Source of the DNA: Pseudomonas lalkuanensis
GTDB taxonomy: Bacteria; Pseudomonadota; Gammaproteobacteria; Pseudomonadales; Pseudomonadaceae
DNA: 64,000 nt
NCBI RefSeq assembly: GCF_008807375.1
Contig: NZ_CP043311.1
Location: 1,530,001 to 1,594,000, forward strand
Direction: 5' to 3'
Position 1 is the stretch's first letter. Every line of letters begins with the position of its first letter. The notes under the pieces were generated by a model. The model was not told the DNA's origin. It ran no database searches and was given only the letters and a program-made list of their open reading frames with translations. A program made the position numbers and the translations under genes. Positions 1-8,923 of the stretch are shown here, one piece after another.

Positions 1-1128
1 AAGATCCTGGTGAAGTCCACCGGCAAGGTCCACCAGGTGGACAGCGTCGGCGTATTCACCCCGAAACACACCGATATGCCTGACCTCAAGGCCGGCGAAG
101 TGGGTTTCATCATTGCCGGTATCAAGGACATTCACGGTGCCCCGGTGGGCGATACCCTGACCTTGTCCAGCACGCCCGATGTGGACGTACTGCCGGGCTT
201 CCAGCGCATCAAGCCGCAGGTTTACGCAGGTCTGTTCCCGGTCAGCTCCGATGATTTCGAGGACTTCCGCGAAGCCCTGCAGAAGCTGACCCTGAACGAC
301 GCGGCGCTGCAATACGAGCCGGAAAGCTCCGAGGCCCTGGGCTTCGGTTTCCGTATCGGCTTCCTCGGCATGCTGCACATGGAGATCATCCAGGAGCGCC
401 TGGAGCGCGAATACGACCTGGACCTGATCACCACCGCACCGACCGTAGTCTTCGAAATCGTGCAGAAGAACGGCGAGATCATCTACGTCGACAACCCGTC
501 CAAACTGCCCGACCTCTCGTCCATCGACGAGATGCGCGAGCCCATTGTGCGTGCCAACATCCTGGTTCCCCAGGAGCACCTCGGCAACGTTATCACCCTG
601 TGCATCGAGAAGCGTGGCGTCCAGCGCGACATGCAGTTCCTCAGCTCCCAGGTTCAGGTTTGCTACGACCTGCCGATGAACGAAGTGGTGCTGGACTTCT
701 TCGACCGCCTGAAGTCGGTGAGTCGTGGCTATGCGTCGCTGGACTACAGCTTCGATCGCTTCGAACCGGCTAATCTGGTGAAGCTGGACGTACTGATCAA
801 CGGCGAGAAGGTCGATGCCCTGGCACTCATCGTGCACCGCGACCAGGCCCACTACAAAGGCCGCGCGTTGACCGAGAAGATGAAGGAACTGATCCCGCGC
901 CAGATGTTCGACGTGGCGATCCAGGCGGCGATCGGTGGACAGATCGTTGCACGTACTACTGTAAAGGCGCTCAGGAAGAACGTTCTGGCCAAGTGCTACG
1001 GCGGTGACGTCAGCCGTAAGAAGAAACTGCTGGAGAAGCAGAAGGCCGGTAAGAAACGGATGAAGCAGGTCGGCAGCGTGGAAATCCCGCAGGAAGCCTT
1101 CCTCGCTGTGCTCAAAGTGGATAGCTAG
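1..1128 (+). CDS. lepA: Elongation factor 4 (LepA), 3' part
   Basis: This is the C-terminal part of the ribosome back-translocating GTPase LepA/EF4. The reading frame is open to the left edge, so the G domain lies outside the window. About 375 residues remain, covering the EF-G-like domain II, III and V region and the LepA-specific C-terminal domain, which ends in a Lys/Arg-rich stretch ([18 protein letters not shown]) as in other LepA proteins. It is followed 5 bp later by lepB, the conserved lepA-lepB arrangement of Pseudomonas. Identification is firm; the 5' end is missing only because of the window boundary. Confidence 0.97.
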   Translation, partial: KILVKSTGKVHQVDSVGVFTPKHTDMPDLKAGEVGFIIAGIKDIHGAPVGDTLTLSSTPDVDVLPGFQRIKPQVYAGLFPVSSDDFEDFREALQKLTLNDAALQYEPESSEALGFGFRIGFLGMLHMEIIQERLEREYDLDLITTAPTVVFEIVQKNGEIIYVDNPSKLPDLSSIDEMREPIVRANILVPQEHLGNVITLCIEKRGVQRDMQFLSSQVQVCYDLPMNEVVLDFFDRLKSVSRGYASLDYSFDRFEPANLVKLDVLINGEKVDALALIVHRDQAHYKGRALTEKMKELIPRQMFDVAIQAAIGGQIVARTTVKALRKNVLAKCYGGDVSRKKKLLEKQKAGKKRMKQVGSVEIPQEAFLAVLKVDS

Positions 1129-1133
1129 GGTCT

Positions 1134-1988
1134 ATGTCGATCAATTTCCCGCTGTTGTTGGTTATCGCCGTGGCAGTCTGCGGCGTACTCGCGCTTATCG
1201 ACCTGGTTCTGCTGGCGCCGCGCCGGCGCTCCGCGATTGCTGCCTACGAGGGGCAAGTCGGCGAGCCCGACCCGGACGTGCTCGACAGGTTGAACAAGGA
1301 ACCGCTGCTGGTGGAGTACGGGAAGTCCTTCTTCCCCGTGCTGGCCATCGTGCTGGTGCTGCGTTCGTTCCTGGTCGAGCCCTTCCAGATCCCGTCCGGC
1401 TCCATGAAGCCGACCCTGGAAGTGGGCGATTTCATCCTGGTCAACAAGTTCGCCTATGGCATCCGCCTGCCGGTGCTGGACAACAAGGTGATCGAGGTGG
1501 GGGACCCGCAGCGTGGCGATGTCATGGTGTTCCGCTACCCCAGCGACCCGAACATCAACTACATCAAGCGAGTAATCGGCCTGCCGGGCGATCGCATCGC
1601 CTACAGCAGTGACAAGCACCTGACCATCAATGGTAAGCCGGTGGCTGAAAAGCTGCTGGGCGAAGAGCCGGGCACCCTGGGCAGTGCCATGCTCTACCAG
1701 GAAAAGCTCGGCGAAGCCGAGCACCTGATTCGCAAGGAAATGAAGCGCTACCGCATGGAGCCGGGCCGCGAGTGGGTGGTGCCCCAGGGGCATTACTTCA
1801 TGATGGGCGACAACCGCGACAACTCCAACGACAGCCGCTACTGGAGCGATCCCCGTATCCCGAAGGATCTGCTGGGCATGGTTCCGGACCGCAACATCGT
1901 CGGCAAGGCGTTCGCTGTGTGGATGAGCTGGCCCGATCCCAAGCTGCGCAATATGCCGAACTTCTCCCGAGTGGGCCTGATTCACTGA
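1134..1988 (+). CDS. lepB: Signal peptidase I
   Basis: This is the inner-membrane leader peptidase that cleaves Sec and Tat signal peptides on the periplasmic side. The 284-residue protein has two N-terminal hydrophobic segments (about residues 5-27 and 66-80). The catalytic Ser90 sits in PSGSMKPT and the general base Lys145 in YIKRVIGLPGD, the same numbers as in E. coli LepB. The C-terminal family box GDNRDNSNDSR is also present. The ATG at 1134 follows lepA by 5 bp, so the two are probably co-transcribed. Confidence 0.97.
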   Translation: MSINFPLLLVIAVAVCGVLALIDLVLLAPRRRSAIAAYEGQVGEPDPDVLDRLNKEPLLVEYGKSFFPVLAIVLVLRSFLVEPFQIPSGSMKPTLEVGDFILVNKFAYGIRLPVLDNKVIEVGDPQRGDVMVFRYPSDPNINYIKRVIGLPGDRIAYSSDKHLTINGKPVAEKLLGEEPGTLGSAMLYQEKLGEAEHLIRKEMKRYRMEPGREWVVPQGHYFMMGDNRDNSNDSRYWSDPRIPKDLLGMVPDRNIVGKAFAVWMSWPDPKLRNMPNFSRVGLIH

Positions 1989-2103
1989 CAGTCCCCTCGT
2001 CATCGCGGTTTTGCGGCGTTGTTCATGACAGCGCCGCAGTCGCTATATAGTCTTGCTTGCGGGCCAATCGGCCTCCATAAAAACACAGACATTGAGGTCG
2101 ATC

Positions 2104-2481
2104 ATGACGTTCGCGCGTAAGCAGAAGGGTATGTCGGTTCTGGGCTGGCTGCTGGTCCTGGCCGTAGTGGCTTTCCTGGCCAGCACCGCCTTCAAGATCA
2201 TCCCGCATTACCTCGATTTCTTCTCTCTGGAGAAGATCATCAGTTCGGTGGAAACCGAAAAGGCCCTGGAAATCAGGACCATTCCCGACTTCTACAGCCA
2301 TGTATCCAAGGGTATGCAGGTCAACGGCATCCGTGACCTGGACCTGGACAAGGCGCTGAAGGTGACCCTGGAAAACAACGAGTTCCAGGCCCACCTCAAG
2401 TATGAAAAACGCGAGCCCCTGGTCGAGAATCTCGATCTGGTGGTGCGCTTCGACAAAGAATTCCGTGTGCGAGTCCAGTGA
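2104..2481 (+). CDS. DUF4845 membrane protein
   Basis: This is a small membrane-anchored protein of the DUF4845 family, conserved between lepB and rnc in pseudomonads. I chose the ATG at 2104 (protein begins [15 protein letters not shown]), giving 125 residues. A single hydrophobic helix runs from about residue 10 to 30 and the remainder is predicted to be periplasmic. The frame is open further upstream, but that part is not protein-like. The 3' end overlaps the rnc GTG start by 4 bp, which suggests translational coupling. The function is unknown. Confidence 0.85.
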   Translation: MTFARKQKGMSVLGWLLVLAVVAFLASTAFKIIPHYLDFFSLEKIISSVETEKALEIRTIPDFYSHVSKGMQVNGIRDLDLDKALKVTLENNEFQAHLKYEKREPLVENLDLVVRFDKEFRVRVQ

Positions 2482-3167
2482 GCGTATCCCTCAGCCGTCT
2501 CGAGCGTAAGCTCGGCTATACCTTCAAGGACCAGAGTCTGATGACTCTGGCCCTGACCCACCGCAGCTATGCGGGGCGCAACAACGAGCGCCTCGAGTTC
2601 CTCGGTGATGCGATTCTGAACTTCGTCGCCGGCGAAGCCCTGTTCGCACGCTTCCCGCAGGCGCGCGAGGGGCAGTTGTCGCGGCTTCGGGCGCGGCTGG
2701 TGAAGGGCGAAACCCTGGCCTTGCTGGCCCGTGGCTTCGAGCTGGGCGAGTACCTGCGCCTGGGCTCGGGCGAGCTGAAGAGTGGCGGTTTCCGCCGCGA
2801 GTCGATCCTTGCCGACGCACTGGAAGCGCTGATCGGCGCGATCTACCTGGATTGCGGCATGGAGGCCGCGCGCGAGCGCGTCCTCGCCTGGCTGGCCAAC
2901 GAGCTCGAAGGCCTGACCCTGGTGGATACCAACAAGGACCCGAAGACCCGCCTGCAGGAATTCCTGCAATCCCGGGCCTGTGAATTGCCACGCTATGAAG
3001 TGGTGGATATCCAGGGTGAACCGCACTGCCGGACGTTCTTCGTCGAGTGCCAGGTCACCCTGCTGAATGACAAGACCCAGGGCCAGGGCGCCAGCCGCCG
3101 TATCGCTGAACAGGTGGCCGCGGCCGCCGCCCTGGTCGCCCTTGGTGTGGAGAATGGCAATGACTGA
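2478..3167 (+). CDS. rnc: Ribonuclease III
   Basis: This is the double-strand-specific endoribonuclease that processes rRNA precursors and structured mRNAs. The 229-residue protein has the RNase III signature [12 protein letters not shown] at residues 36-47, with metal-binding Glu40 and Asp44, and a C-terminal double-stranded RNA binding domain from about residue 155. Translation starts at GTG 2478 inside the end of the DUF4845 gene. The 3' end overlaps the era start, the rnc-era coupling found in most proteobacteria. Confidence 0.97.
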   Translation: MSVSLSRLERKLGYTFKDQSLMTLALTHRSYAGRNNERLEFLGDAILNFVAGEALFARFPQAREGQLSRLRARLVKGETLALLARGFELGEYLRLGSGELKSGGFRRESILADALEALIGAIYLDCGMEAARERVLAWLANELEGLTLVDTNKDPKTRLQEFLQSRACELPRYEVVDIQGEPHCRTFFVECQVTLLNDKTQGQGASRRIAEQVAAAAALVALGVENGND

Positions 3168-4062
3168 TATCGATACCCCCCGCTGCGGCTACGTTGCCAT
3201 CGTCGGCCGCCCCAATGTGGGCAAGTCCACGCTGCTCAACCACATCCTCGGGCAAAAGCTGGCGATCACCTCGCGCAAGCCGCAGACCACCCGCCACAAC
3301 ATGCTCGGCATCAAGACCGAGGGCAATGTCCAGGCGATCTACGTGGACACCCCCGGCCTGCACAAGAAAAGCGACAAGGCACTGAACCGCTACATGAACC
3401 GCAGCGCTTCGGCGGCTCTGAAGGATGTCGACGTTGTCGTCTTCGTGGTCGACCGTGACCGCTGGACAGAGGAAGATCAGCTGGTTCTGGAGCGCGTGCA
3501 GTACGTACAGGGTCCGGTGCTGATCGCGGTGAACAAGACCGATCGCATGGACGAGAAGGGGGACCTGATCCCGCACCTGTCCTGGCTTCAGGAGCAGCTC
3601 CCGAATGCCGAGCTGGTCCCGATTTCCGCCCTCCAGGGTCACAATCTCGACACCCTGGAACGCCTGGTGGCCGAGCGCCTGCCGGAAGGCGATCACTTCT
3701 TCCCGGAAGACCAGATCACCGACCGCAGCAGCCGTTTCCTCGCCGCCGAACTGGTGCGCGAGAAGATCATGCGCCAGCTGGGCGCCGAGCTGCCCTACCA
3801 GATCACCGTGGAGATCGAAGAGTTCAAGCAGGAAGGTCATGTCCTGCACATCCACGCCCTGATCCTGGTGGAGCGCGACGGCCAGAAGAAAATCATCATC
3901 GGCGAAGGTGGTGAGCGCATCAAGCGCATCGGCCAGGAAGCGCGCAAGGACATGGAAACCATGTTCGACTCCAAGGTCATGCTCAATCTCTGGGTGAAAG
4001 TGAAGGGCGGCTGGTCCGACGACGAGCGTGCCCTGCGATCCCTGGGCTACAACGACCTCTGA
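3160..4062 (+). CDS. era: GTPase Era
   Basis: This essential GTPase binds the 3' end of 16S rRNA and helps 30S subunit maturation. From the ATG at 3160 ([15 protein letters not shown]) the protein is 300 residues, the usual length. The P-loop GRPNVGKS is at residues 16-23, DTPG and NKTD G-motifs follow, and a C-terminal KH domain carries [13 protein letters not shown]. An in-frame ATG two codons upstream (3154) is a possible alternative. A longer frame open from 3067 runs inside rnc and is not used. The gene overlaps rnc by 8 bp. Confidence 0.97.
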   Translation: MTDIDTPRCGYVAIVGRPNVGKSTLLNHILGQKLAITSRKPQTTRHNMLGIKTEGNVQAIYVDTPGLHKKSDKALNRYMNRSASAALKDVDVVVFVVDRDRWTEEDQLVLERVQYVQGPVLIAVNKTDRMDEKGDLIPHLSWLQEQLPNAELVPISALQGHNLDTLERLVAERLPEGDHFFPEDQITDRSSRFLAAELVREKIMRQLGAELPYQITVEIEEFKQEGHVLHIHALILVERDGQKKIIIGEGGERIKRIGQEARKDMETMFDSKVMLNLWVKVKGGWSDDERALRSLGYNDL

Positions 4063-4070
4063 GCCTCTCC

Positions 4071-4769
4071 ATGATCAGCGCGACGCTGCCGGCGTTCGTC
4101 CTGCACAGCAGGGCCTATCGGGAAAGCAGCGCGCTGGTCGACTTCTTCACGCCCGAAGGGCGCCTGCGTGCGGTGCTGCGTGGCGCCCGTGGCAAGGCCG
4201 GCACCCTGGCGCGGCCCTTCCTGCCGCTGGAAGTGGAGTTTCGCGGCCGTGGCGAGCTGAAGAACGTAGGCCGCCTGGAGAGTGCCGGCATCCCCAACCT
4301 GCTTGCCGGCGAGGCGCTGTTCAGCGGCCTCTACCTCAATGAACTGCTGATTCGCCTGCTGCCCGCCGAAGACCCGCAGCCCGCGCTATTCGAGCATTAC
4401 GCCGCAACTCTCCAGGCGCTTGCCGCCAACCGTCCGCTGGAACCGCTGCTGCGCGCGTTCGAATGGCGCCTGCTGGACGAGCTGGGCTATGGTTTCGCCC
4501 TGGATACGGACCTGGCCGGGCATCCCATCGCCCCTGACGGCATCTACCGCCTGCAGCCCGATGCCGGGCTGGAGCCGGTGGCGCAGTTGCAGCCCGGCCT
4601 GTTCCAGGGTCGTGAGCTCCTCGCCCTGGCCGAAGCCGACTGGAGCGCCCCGGGCGCACTCGGCGCGGCCAAGCGCCTGATGCGCCAGGCCCTGGCACCT
4701 CACTTGGGCGGCCGGCCACTGGTCAGCCGCGAGCTATTCATGACGATCAAGGAACCTCCCCGTGACTGA
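4071..4769 (+). CDS. recO: DNA repair protein RecO
   Basis: RecO acts with RecF and RecR to load RecA on SSB-coated DNA in gapped-duplex repair. The 232-residue protein begins with the OB-fold typical of RecO ([20 protein letters not shown]), followed by the helical domain. It starts 8 bp after era and overlaps pdxJ by 8 bp, so era-recO-pdxJ reads as one operon. No zinc-finger cysteines are seen, as is usual in proteobacterial RecO. Confidence 0.95.
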   Translation: MISATLPAFVLHSRAYRESSALVDFFTPEGRLRAVLRGARGKAGTLARPFLPLEVEFRGRGELKNVGRLESAGIPNLLAGEALFSGLYLNELLIRLLPAEDPQPALFEHYAATLQALAANRPLEPLLRAFEWRLLDELGYGFALDTDLAGHPIAPDGIYRLQPDAGLEPVAQLQPGLFQGRELLALAEADWSAPGALGAAKRLMRQALAPHLGGRPLVSRELFMTIKEPPRD

Positions 4770-5508
4770 AGCCAACCGCGTACTTCTCGGTGTCAATATC
4801 GACCACGTCGCCACCCTCCGTCAGGCCCGCGGCACCCGTTACCCGGACCCAGTCAAGGCGGCCCTGGACGCAGAGGAAGCCGGTGCCGACGGCATCACCG
4901 TTCATCTGCGCGAGGACCGCCGTCACATCCAGGAGCGTGACGTACGCCTGCTCAAGGAAGTGCTGCAGACCCGCATGAACTTCGAGATGGGTGTGACCGA
5001 GGAAATGATGGTCTTCGCCGAGGAAATCCGCCCCGAGCATCTCTGCCTGGTCCCCGAAACCCGTCAGGAGCTGACCACCGAAGGTGGCCTTGACGTCGCC
5101 GGCCAGGAAGCACGTATCAGGGCCGCGGTGGAGCGCCTGGCCAAGTTGGGCAGCGAGGTTTCCCTGTTCATCGACGCTGACCCGCGACAGATCGAGGCCT
5201 CCCACCGCGTAGGTGCTCCGGCCATCGAGCTGCATACCGGCCGCTATGCCGACGCCCATACCCCGGAAGAAGCCGCCCGCGAGCTGCAGCGCATCCAGGA
5301 GGGCGTGGCCCTGGGTCTCAAGCTCGGCCTGATCGTCAACGCCGGCCATGGCCTGCATTACCACAACGTCGAGCCGGTGGCTGCAATCCCCGGCATCAAC
5401 GAACTGAACATTGGCCACGCCCTGGTGGCACACGCGCTTTTCGTTGGCTTCAAGCAGGCGGTGGTGGAGATGAAACAGCTGATCGTCTCGGCTGCCGCGA
5501 AGGGCTGA
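4762..5508 (+). CDS. pdxJ: Pyridoxine 5'-phosphate synthase
   Basis: PdxJ condenses 1-deoxyxylulose 5-phosphate with 3-amino-2-oxopropyl phosphate in the last step of de novo vitamin B6 synthesis. The 248-residue TIM barrel shows [17 protein letters not shown] at the N-terminus, the active-site region [12 protein letters not shown], and [10 protein letters not shown] near residue 195. It starts at a GTG that overlaps recO, in the conserved recO-pdxJ order. A strong inverted repeat lies just downstream. Confidence 0.97.
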   Translation: MTEANRVLLGVNIDHVATLRQARGTRYPDPVKAALDAEEAGADGITVHLREDRRHIQERDVRLLKEVLQTRMNFEMGVTEEMMVFAEEIRPEHLCLVPETRQELTTEGGLDVAGQEARIRAAVERLAKLGSEVSLFIDADPRQIEASHRVGAPAIELHTGRYADAHTPEEAARELQRIQEGVALGLKLGLIVNAGHGLHYHNVEPVAAIPGINELNIGHALVAHALFVGFKQAVVEMKQLIVSAAAKG

Positions 5509-5536
5509 TCGGGACAGGACGCCAGCCTGGCTCAGT

Positions 5537-5637
5537 GATTGAATTCGCCCCCACAGGACTGTGGTTCCTGTGGGGGCGAGTCGTTTCAGGCGGCTGGTGT
5601 GGGTGATTTCAATCGCGAATGAATTCGCTCCCGCAAG
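5537..5637. repeat. REP-type palindromic pair after pdxJ, possible terminator
   Basis: A perfect 13-bp inverted repeat (CGCCCCCACAGGA at 5546-5558 against its complement at 5566-5578, 7-base loop) lies 37 bp after pdxJ. It is followed by a second unit with the GCGAATGAATTCGCTCCC core at about 5614-5632. The motif recurs in the window, so this is a chromosomal REP element. The first hairpin could also act as the transcription end of the lepA-pdxJ operon, although no T-run follows. Nothing gene-like is seen in 5509-5756. Confidence 0.7.
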
Positions 5638-5756
5638 TGGCACTCGTGGATGTCGCCTTTCGCATCCCCCAACGTGGGCCAGGCCCAACACCCATGGTGG
5701 ATATCGGTGAAGCGTGATCCACTCTGCGGGACCGAGCTTCCGGACGCTTCCGTCCT

Positions 5757-6086
5757 TCAGGCCAGCTTCAGCAATCCCATCCCCACCAGCAGCAATCCCA
5801 GCCCCAGCCACCCACGTCGCGCCAGGCGCTGACCGAACAGCGTCCAGCCGATGGCTACGGTGGCGAGGATGCCGAAGCCACCCCAGATGGCGTAGGCCAG
5901 CGACAGGTCGATGCCGCGTACCGCCTGCGCCAGGGCGGTGAAGGCCGCCAGGATGCAGAGCAGCGAAGTGCCCCCCAGCAGCCGACGGCGGAAGCCGTCG
6001 GAGTACTTGAGCAGGACGTTGGCCAGTACCTCCAGGGCGATGGCTGCGCCCAGCCAGGCGAAGTGGATCCAGGTCACGCCGTTCAT
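5757..6086 (-). CDS. mdtI: SMR transporter subunit MdtI-like
   Basis: This is one half of a heteromeric small multidrug resistance pump. The 109-residue protein has four hydrophobic segments and closely matches the pattern of E. coli MdtI ([29 protein letters not shown]), including length and the terminal KLA. In E. coli, MdtI with MdtJ exports spermidine. The membrane-embedded Glu in segment 1 is present. The start overlaps the mdtJ stop by 4 bp, so the two are translated together. Confidence 0.88.
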   Translation of the reverse strand: MNGVTWIHFAWLGAAIALEVLANVLLKYSDGFRRRLLGGTSLLCILAAFTALAQAVRGIDLSLAYAIWGGFGILATVAIGWTLFGQRLARRGWLGLGLLLVGMGLLKLA

Positions 6087-6439
6087 GCCAGCACCTCCTG
6101 GCCACGGGCCTCGTGTGCGGCGCGGGTGCCGGACTTGATCAGCAGGATACCGGCGATCATCACAGCCAGGCCCAGCATCTTGCAGGGGCTGATGCTTTCA
6201 CCCAGCCAGGTGACGCTGATGACGGTGATCAGCACGATGCCGATGCCTTCCCAGAGGGCGTAGGCAACCCCCACGGGCACACGCTTGATCGCCAGTGAGA
6301 GGAAGAAGTACGACAGGCCGATCAGGCTGTACATCAACAGGTGGCCGAGCACGGGGGCGTGTTCGGCGGCAAATTTCATCGAGGTGGTGCCGACGACTTC
6401 GAAAAGGATCGCGGCCAACAGGTAGAACCAGGAACGCAT
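6083..6439 (-). CDS. mdtJ: SMR transporter subunit MdtJ-like
   Basis: This is the partner of the MdtI-like protein. I start it at the ATG complementary to 6437-6439 ([19 protein letters not shown]), which has a GGGAGGG ribosome site just upstream and gives 118 residues. The longer frame to 6511 lacks family similarity. Four membrane segments, Glu14 in the first helix, [12 protein letters not shown] and the KSGTR tail match E. coli MdtJ. A spermidine-like polyamine is the likely substrate, by family. Confidence 0.88.
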   Translation of the reverse strand: MRSWFYLLAAILFEVVGTTSMKFAAEHAPVLGHLLMYSLIGLSYFFLSLAIKRVPVGVAYALWEGIGIVLITVISVTWLGESISPCKMLGLAVMIAGILLIKSGTRAAHEARGQEVLA

Positions 6440-6630
6440 GGTGCCCTCCCTTGGGCATGCAGGGCCCTTCGCCCGGAGGCGAATGACGTGTTTGCAGGAA
6501 GTCCTGACCATGGAATGTTGGGGGTGCCCGACGTTTCCACGGCAATGAGGCGGGGGAGGGGCTACAGGTCGCCAGTCCAGTGGCGCTCGCGGGAAGCAAG
6601 GCGGGCGAAGTGGAGGGGGTGGATCAGTGT

Positions 6631-6646
6631 GTTCAACATAATGAAC
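6631..6646. promoter_or_regulatory. Palindrome GTTCA-N6-TGAAC, possible operator
   Basis: The 16-base site GTTCAACATAATGAAC has 5-bp arms around a 6-base AT-rich centre and sits in the AT-rich segment about 190 bp upstream of the mdtJ start. The form suits a dimeric repressor or a LysR-type protein. No specific regulator can be named. Confidence 0.35.
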
Positions 6647-6765
6647 GCTATATTAGCCGTTCGGATTGGTGGAAGGCAAATTATGGGCTGTGGTGGCTTG
6701 TCGCGGGAGGATTTTGGTTTGATGGGTGTTCGTTATTTTGTTCGGATGGATCGCGAGCCCTTTTC

Positions 6766-6847
6766 TGTGGGAGAGAATTCATTCGCCTTTGCCGGACGTC
6801 GCTGGGACCGTTTCGCGCCCCTTTCGCGAATGAAATTCGCTCCTACA
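6766..6847. repeat. Inverted pair of REP units (REPIN-like)
   Basis: A left unit (TGTGGGAGAGAATTCATTCGC) and an inverted right unit (GCGAATGAAATTCGCTCCTACA) are separated by about 40 bp. Both are variants of the REP consensus seen intact at 37487-37524. The site lies just downstream of the LysR stop codon. Confidence 0.7.
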
Positions 6848-6869
6848 AGGGCGGCAAGTATTCCGCGTG

Positions 6870-7763
6870 TCACCCCACCTCCCGGCTCAGCCAGTCGAAG
6901 AAGGCCTTGACCGGCGGGTGGCGTTCCCGGCCAGGTACGCACAGGGTGGAGTAGCCCGCCCCGGCTACGCTGACCTCCGGCCGGTAGGGCGCCAGCAGGC
7001 CGCTGGCGAGGCTTTCGGATACAAGAACAGAGCTGGCCAGTACCAGGCCCTGGCCTGCGATGGCGGCTTGCAGGGCGTAGTGCTCTTCGTCGTACTCCCG
7101 CTGCGGCGCGATTTCCAGGAGGCGCTCTTCGCCCGCCGCCTGGCACCAGGCCTTCCAGCCCAGTTCGTAGAGCAGGGCGTTGCGCCAGCGGATGGTGATC
7201 AGGGGCGGCAGGCGGTCGCCCAGGCTGGCCAGCAGCGTGGGTGAGCCATAGACACCGAAGCATTCGTCCAGCAGGCACTGGCTGTGCAGGTTGGGGTATT
7301 CGCCCATGCCGTAGCGGATGACGAAGTCGACGCTGGCGTCCTGGTGCAGGTCGATCAGGGTATTGCTGGTGTCCAGGCGCACGCTGATTTCCGGGTGCTC
7401 GGCGTAGAAGCGGCCAAGCCGGGGGATCAGCCAGAGGGCGGCGAAGGCCGGGGTAGTGGAAAGCGTGAGATTGCCGCTGCTGCGATGCGGGCGCAGCTGG
7501 TCGAGGGTCTGGGTGACTTCCAGCAGGGCGCCGTGGAGGCTGCCGAACAGGCGCTGACCGCAATCGGTGAGGCGCACGCTGCGTGGCAGGCGCTGGAACA
7601 GCGGCACCCCCAGCCAGCTTTCCAGGCCGCGAATCTGATGGGACACCGCCGTGGGCGTCACGGCCAGCTCTTGGGCTGCGGCCTTGAAGCTGGACAGGCG
7701 CGCGGCGGACTCGAAGGTGCGCAGGGCGGTGAGGGGCAGGCTGGAAAACATGGAAAGCTCCAT
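6870..7763 (-). CDS. LysR-family transcriptional regulator
   Basis: The 297-residue protein has an N-terminal winged helix-turn-helix (LTALRTFESAARLSSFKAAAQELAVTPTAVSHQI, written here in part: LSSFKAAAQELAVTP) and a two-lobed effector domain from about residue 95, like GcvA-type LysR proteins. It may start at MELSMFSS or at the internal Met5 (7751). It is divergent from the azoreductase gene with about 126 bp between, so autoregulation and control of azoR and the downstream SMR gene is the usual expectation. The effector is unknown. Confidence 0.9.
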   Translation of the reverse strand: MELSMFSSLPLTALRTFESAARLSSFKAAAQELAVTPTAVSHQIRGLESWLGVPLFQRLPRSVRLTDCGQRLFGSLHGALLEVTQTLDQLRPHRSSGNLTLSTTPAFAALWLIPRLGRFYAEHPEISVRLDTSNTLIDLHQDASVDFVIRYGMGEYPNLHSQCLLDECFGVYGSPTLLASLGDRLPPLITIRWRNALLYELGWKAWCQAAGEERLLEIAPQREYDEEHYALQAAIAGQGLVLASSVLVSESLASGLLAPYRPEVSVAGAGYSTLCVPGRERHPPVKAFFDWLSREVG

Positions 7764-7788
7764 GGGTGAAATAGATTCATCCAGGTGA

Positions 7789-7804
7789 ACAAATGCTCAT
7801 TTGT
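7789..7804. promoter_or_regulatory. Perfect palindrome between LysR and azoR genes
   Basis: ACAAATG-CT-CATTTGT is a perfect 7+7 bp dyad lying 26 bp before the LysR start and 85 bp before the azoreductase start. Its place in the divergent promoter makes it a good candidate operator for this LysR protein. The assignment is by position only. Confidence 0.5.
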
Positions 7805-7889
7805 CCGGGATGGCTGGCGTAACTAGCTTAGTACCTGAGTTTCAGCCAATTCATGTGCTTCTGGAAGCACAGTCGTCAAGGAGATTGAG

Positions 7890-8528
7890 ATGAGCACTAT
7901 TCTTTCCGTGCAAGGCAGCCCTCGTGGCGAGCGCTCCCATTCCCGTCGCCTGCAGGAGTCTTTCCTCAAGGCCTGGCAGGCGCGCGGGGCCGGCCGCCAG
8001 GTCCTGCGTCGCGAAGTGGGACGGGTGGCGATTCCGGCGGTCACCGAGGGCTGGATCGCCGCGGCGTTCCATCCGGAACCCGAGGCACGCACCGAAGTGA
8101 TGAAGGCCGACCTTGCCGTGAGCGACCTGCTGGTGGATGAGCTGTTCGCCGCCGACTGCCTGGTGATTTCCGCACCCATGTACAACTTCGGCGTACCCAG
8201 CGGGGTCAAGGCCTGGGTCGACCAGATCGTGCGCATTCGCCGCACCTTCGACTTCGACCCGAACACGCAGGGCAACCCCTATACCCCGCTGGTGCTGGGG
8301 CGCAAGGCGCTGATCATCACCACCCGTGGTGACCAGGGTTACGGCCCGGGCGGCGCCAACGCCCACATGAACCACGCCGACGTCTACCTGCGCACGGTGC
8401 TGGGTTACATCGGCATCACCGACGTGACGGTGGTGGCGGTGGAAAACGACGAGTTCGGCGGTGAGGCCTTCGCGCAGTCCTACCAGCGGGCTGAGCGGAC
8501 CCTGGCGGACCTGGCGGAGTCTTTCTGA
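7890..8528 (+). CDS. azoR: FMN-dependent NAD(P)H:quinone oxidoreductase / azoreductase
   Basis: This flavodoxin-fold reductase transfers two electrons from NAD(P)H to quinones or azo compounds. The 212-residue protein has the N-terminal FMN phosphate loop QGSPRGERSHSRRL, the FMN-contact motif SAPMYNFGVPSGVKAWVDQI and a late ITTRGDQG loop, all as in AzoR. It is divergent from a LysR gene and is followed 10 bp later by an SMR gene, so a two-gene operon is likely. The true substrate is unknown. Confidence 0.88.
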   Translation: MSTILSVQGSPRGERSHSRRLQESFLKAWQARGAGRQVLRREVGRVAIPAVTEGWIAAAFHPEPEARTEVMKADLAVSDLLVDELFAADCLVISAPMYNFGVPSGVKAWVDQIVRIRRTFDFDPNTQGNPYTPLVLGRKALIITTRGDQGYGPGGANAHMNHADVYLRTVLGYIGITDVTVVAVENDEFGGEAFAQSYQRAERTLADLAESF

Positions 8529-8538
8529 GGAGACGGCC

Positions 8539-8844
8539 ATGGCCTGGATATTCCTGCTGGTAGCGGCGTTCTTCGAGGTGTTGTTCGCCATGGGCATGAA
8601 GTACGCCGAAGGCTTTACCCGGCCCTGGCCCAGCCTGCTGGTGGTGGTGGCCGCCGTGGCCGGGATCTGGTTCCTGACTCTGTCCATGCGGGTGCTGCCG
8701 GTGAGCATCGCCTATCCCATCTGGACCGCCTTCGGCACGTTGGGCACCGTGCTGCTGGGCTTCCTCCTGCTGGGCGAGGCGCTGACGCCGACCAAGCTGG
8801 TATCGGTGGTGCTGATCGTCATCGGGGTATCGGGATTGAGGTAG
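8539..8844 (+). CDS. Small multidrug resistance (SMR) family transporter
   Basis: The 101-residue protein has four hydrophobic helices. Glu13 lies in the first helix (AWIFLLVAAFFEVLFAMGMKY, Glu within AFFEVL), with the SMR signature SIAYPIWTAFGTLG in the third. It resembles SugE/Gdx-like more than EmrE-like members, so guanidinium or quaternary ammonium export is possible. The start at 8539 has a GAGGAG site upstream; the frame is open earlier inside azoR. It is probably translated from the azoR message. Confidence 0.85.
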   Translation: MAWIFLLVAAFFEVLFAMGMKYAEGFTRPWPSLLVVVAAVAGIWFLTLSMRVLPVSIAYPIWTAFGTLGTVLLGFLLLGEALTPTKLVSVVLIVIGVSGLR

Positions 8845-8923
8845 GGGGCGCTGCGTTCAGCACCAGCTTCCGAACGAGAGCCGGTGCGCATGGCACACCC
8901 TGCGAGGCAAGCACCAACCTTCG

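Larger units (their letters stand above)
6440..6869. other. Intergenic region upstream of mdtJ
   Basis: About 430 bp without a supported gene lie between mdtJ and the LysR gene, both on the minus strand. The part from about 6640 to 6770 is clearly more AT-rich than its neighbours and may hold the mdtJI promoter. It contains a short palindrome at 6631-6646 and a REP pair at 6766-6847. Open frames across it on the plus strand have no protein-like composition. Confidence 0.6.

Noticed and set aside
6341..6954. Plus-strand frames in the gap before the LysR gene
   Set aside because: They run over mdtJ, the AT-rich gap and a REP pair, have no ribosome site, and show no protein-like composition.
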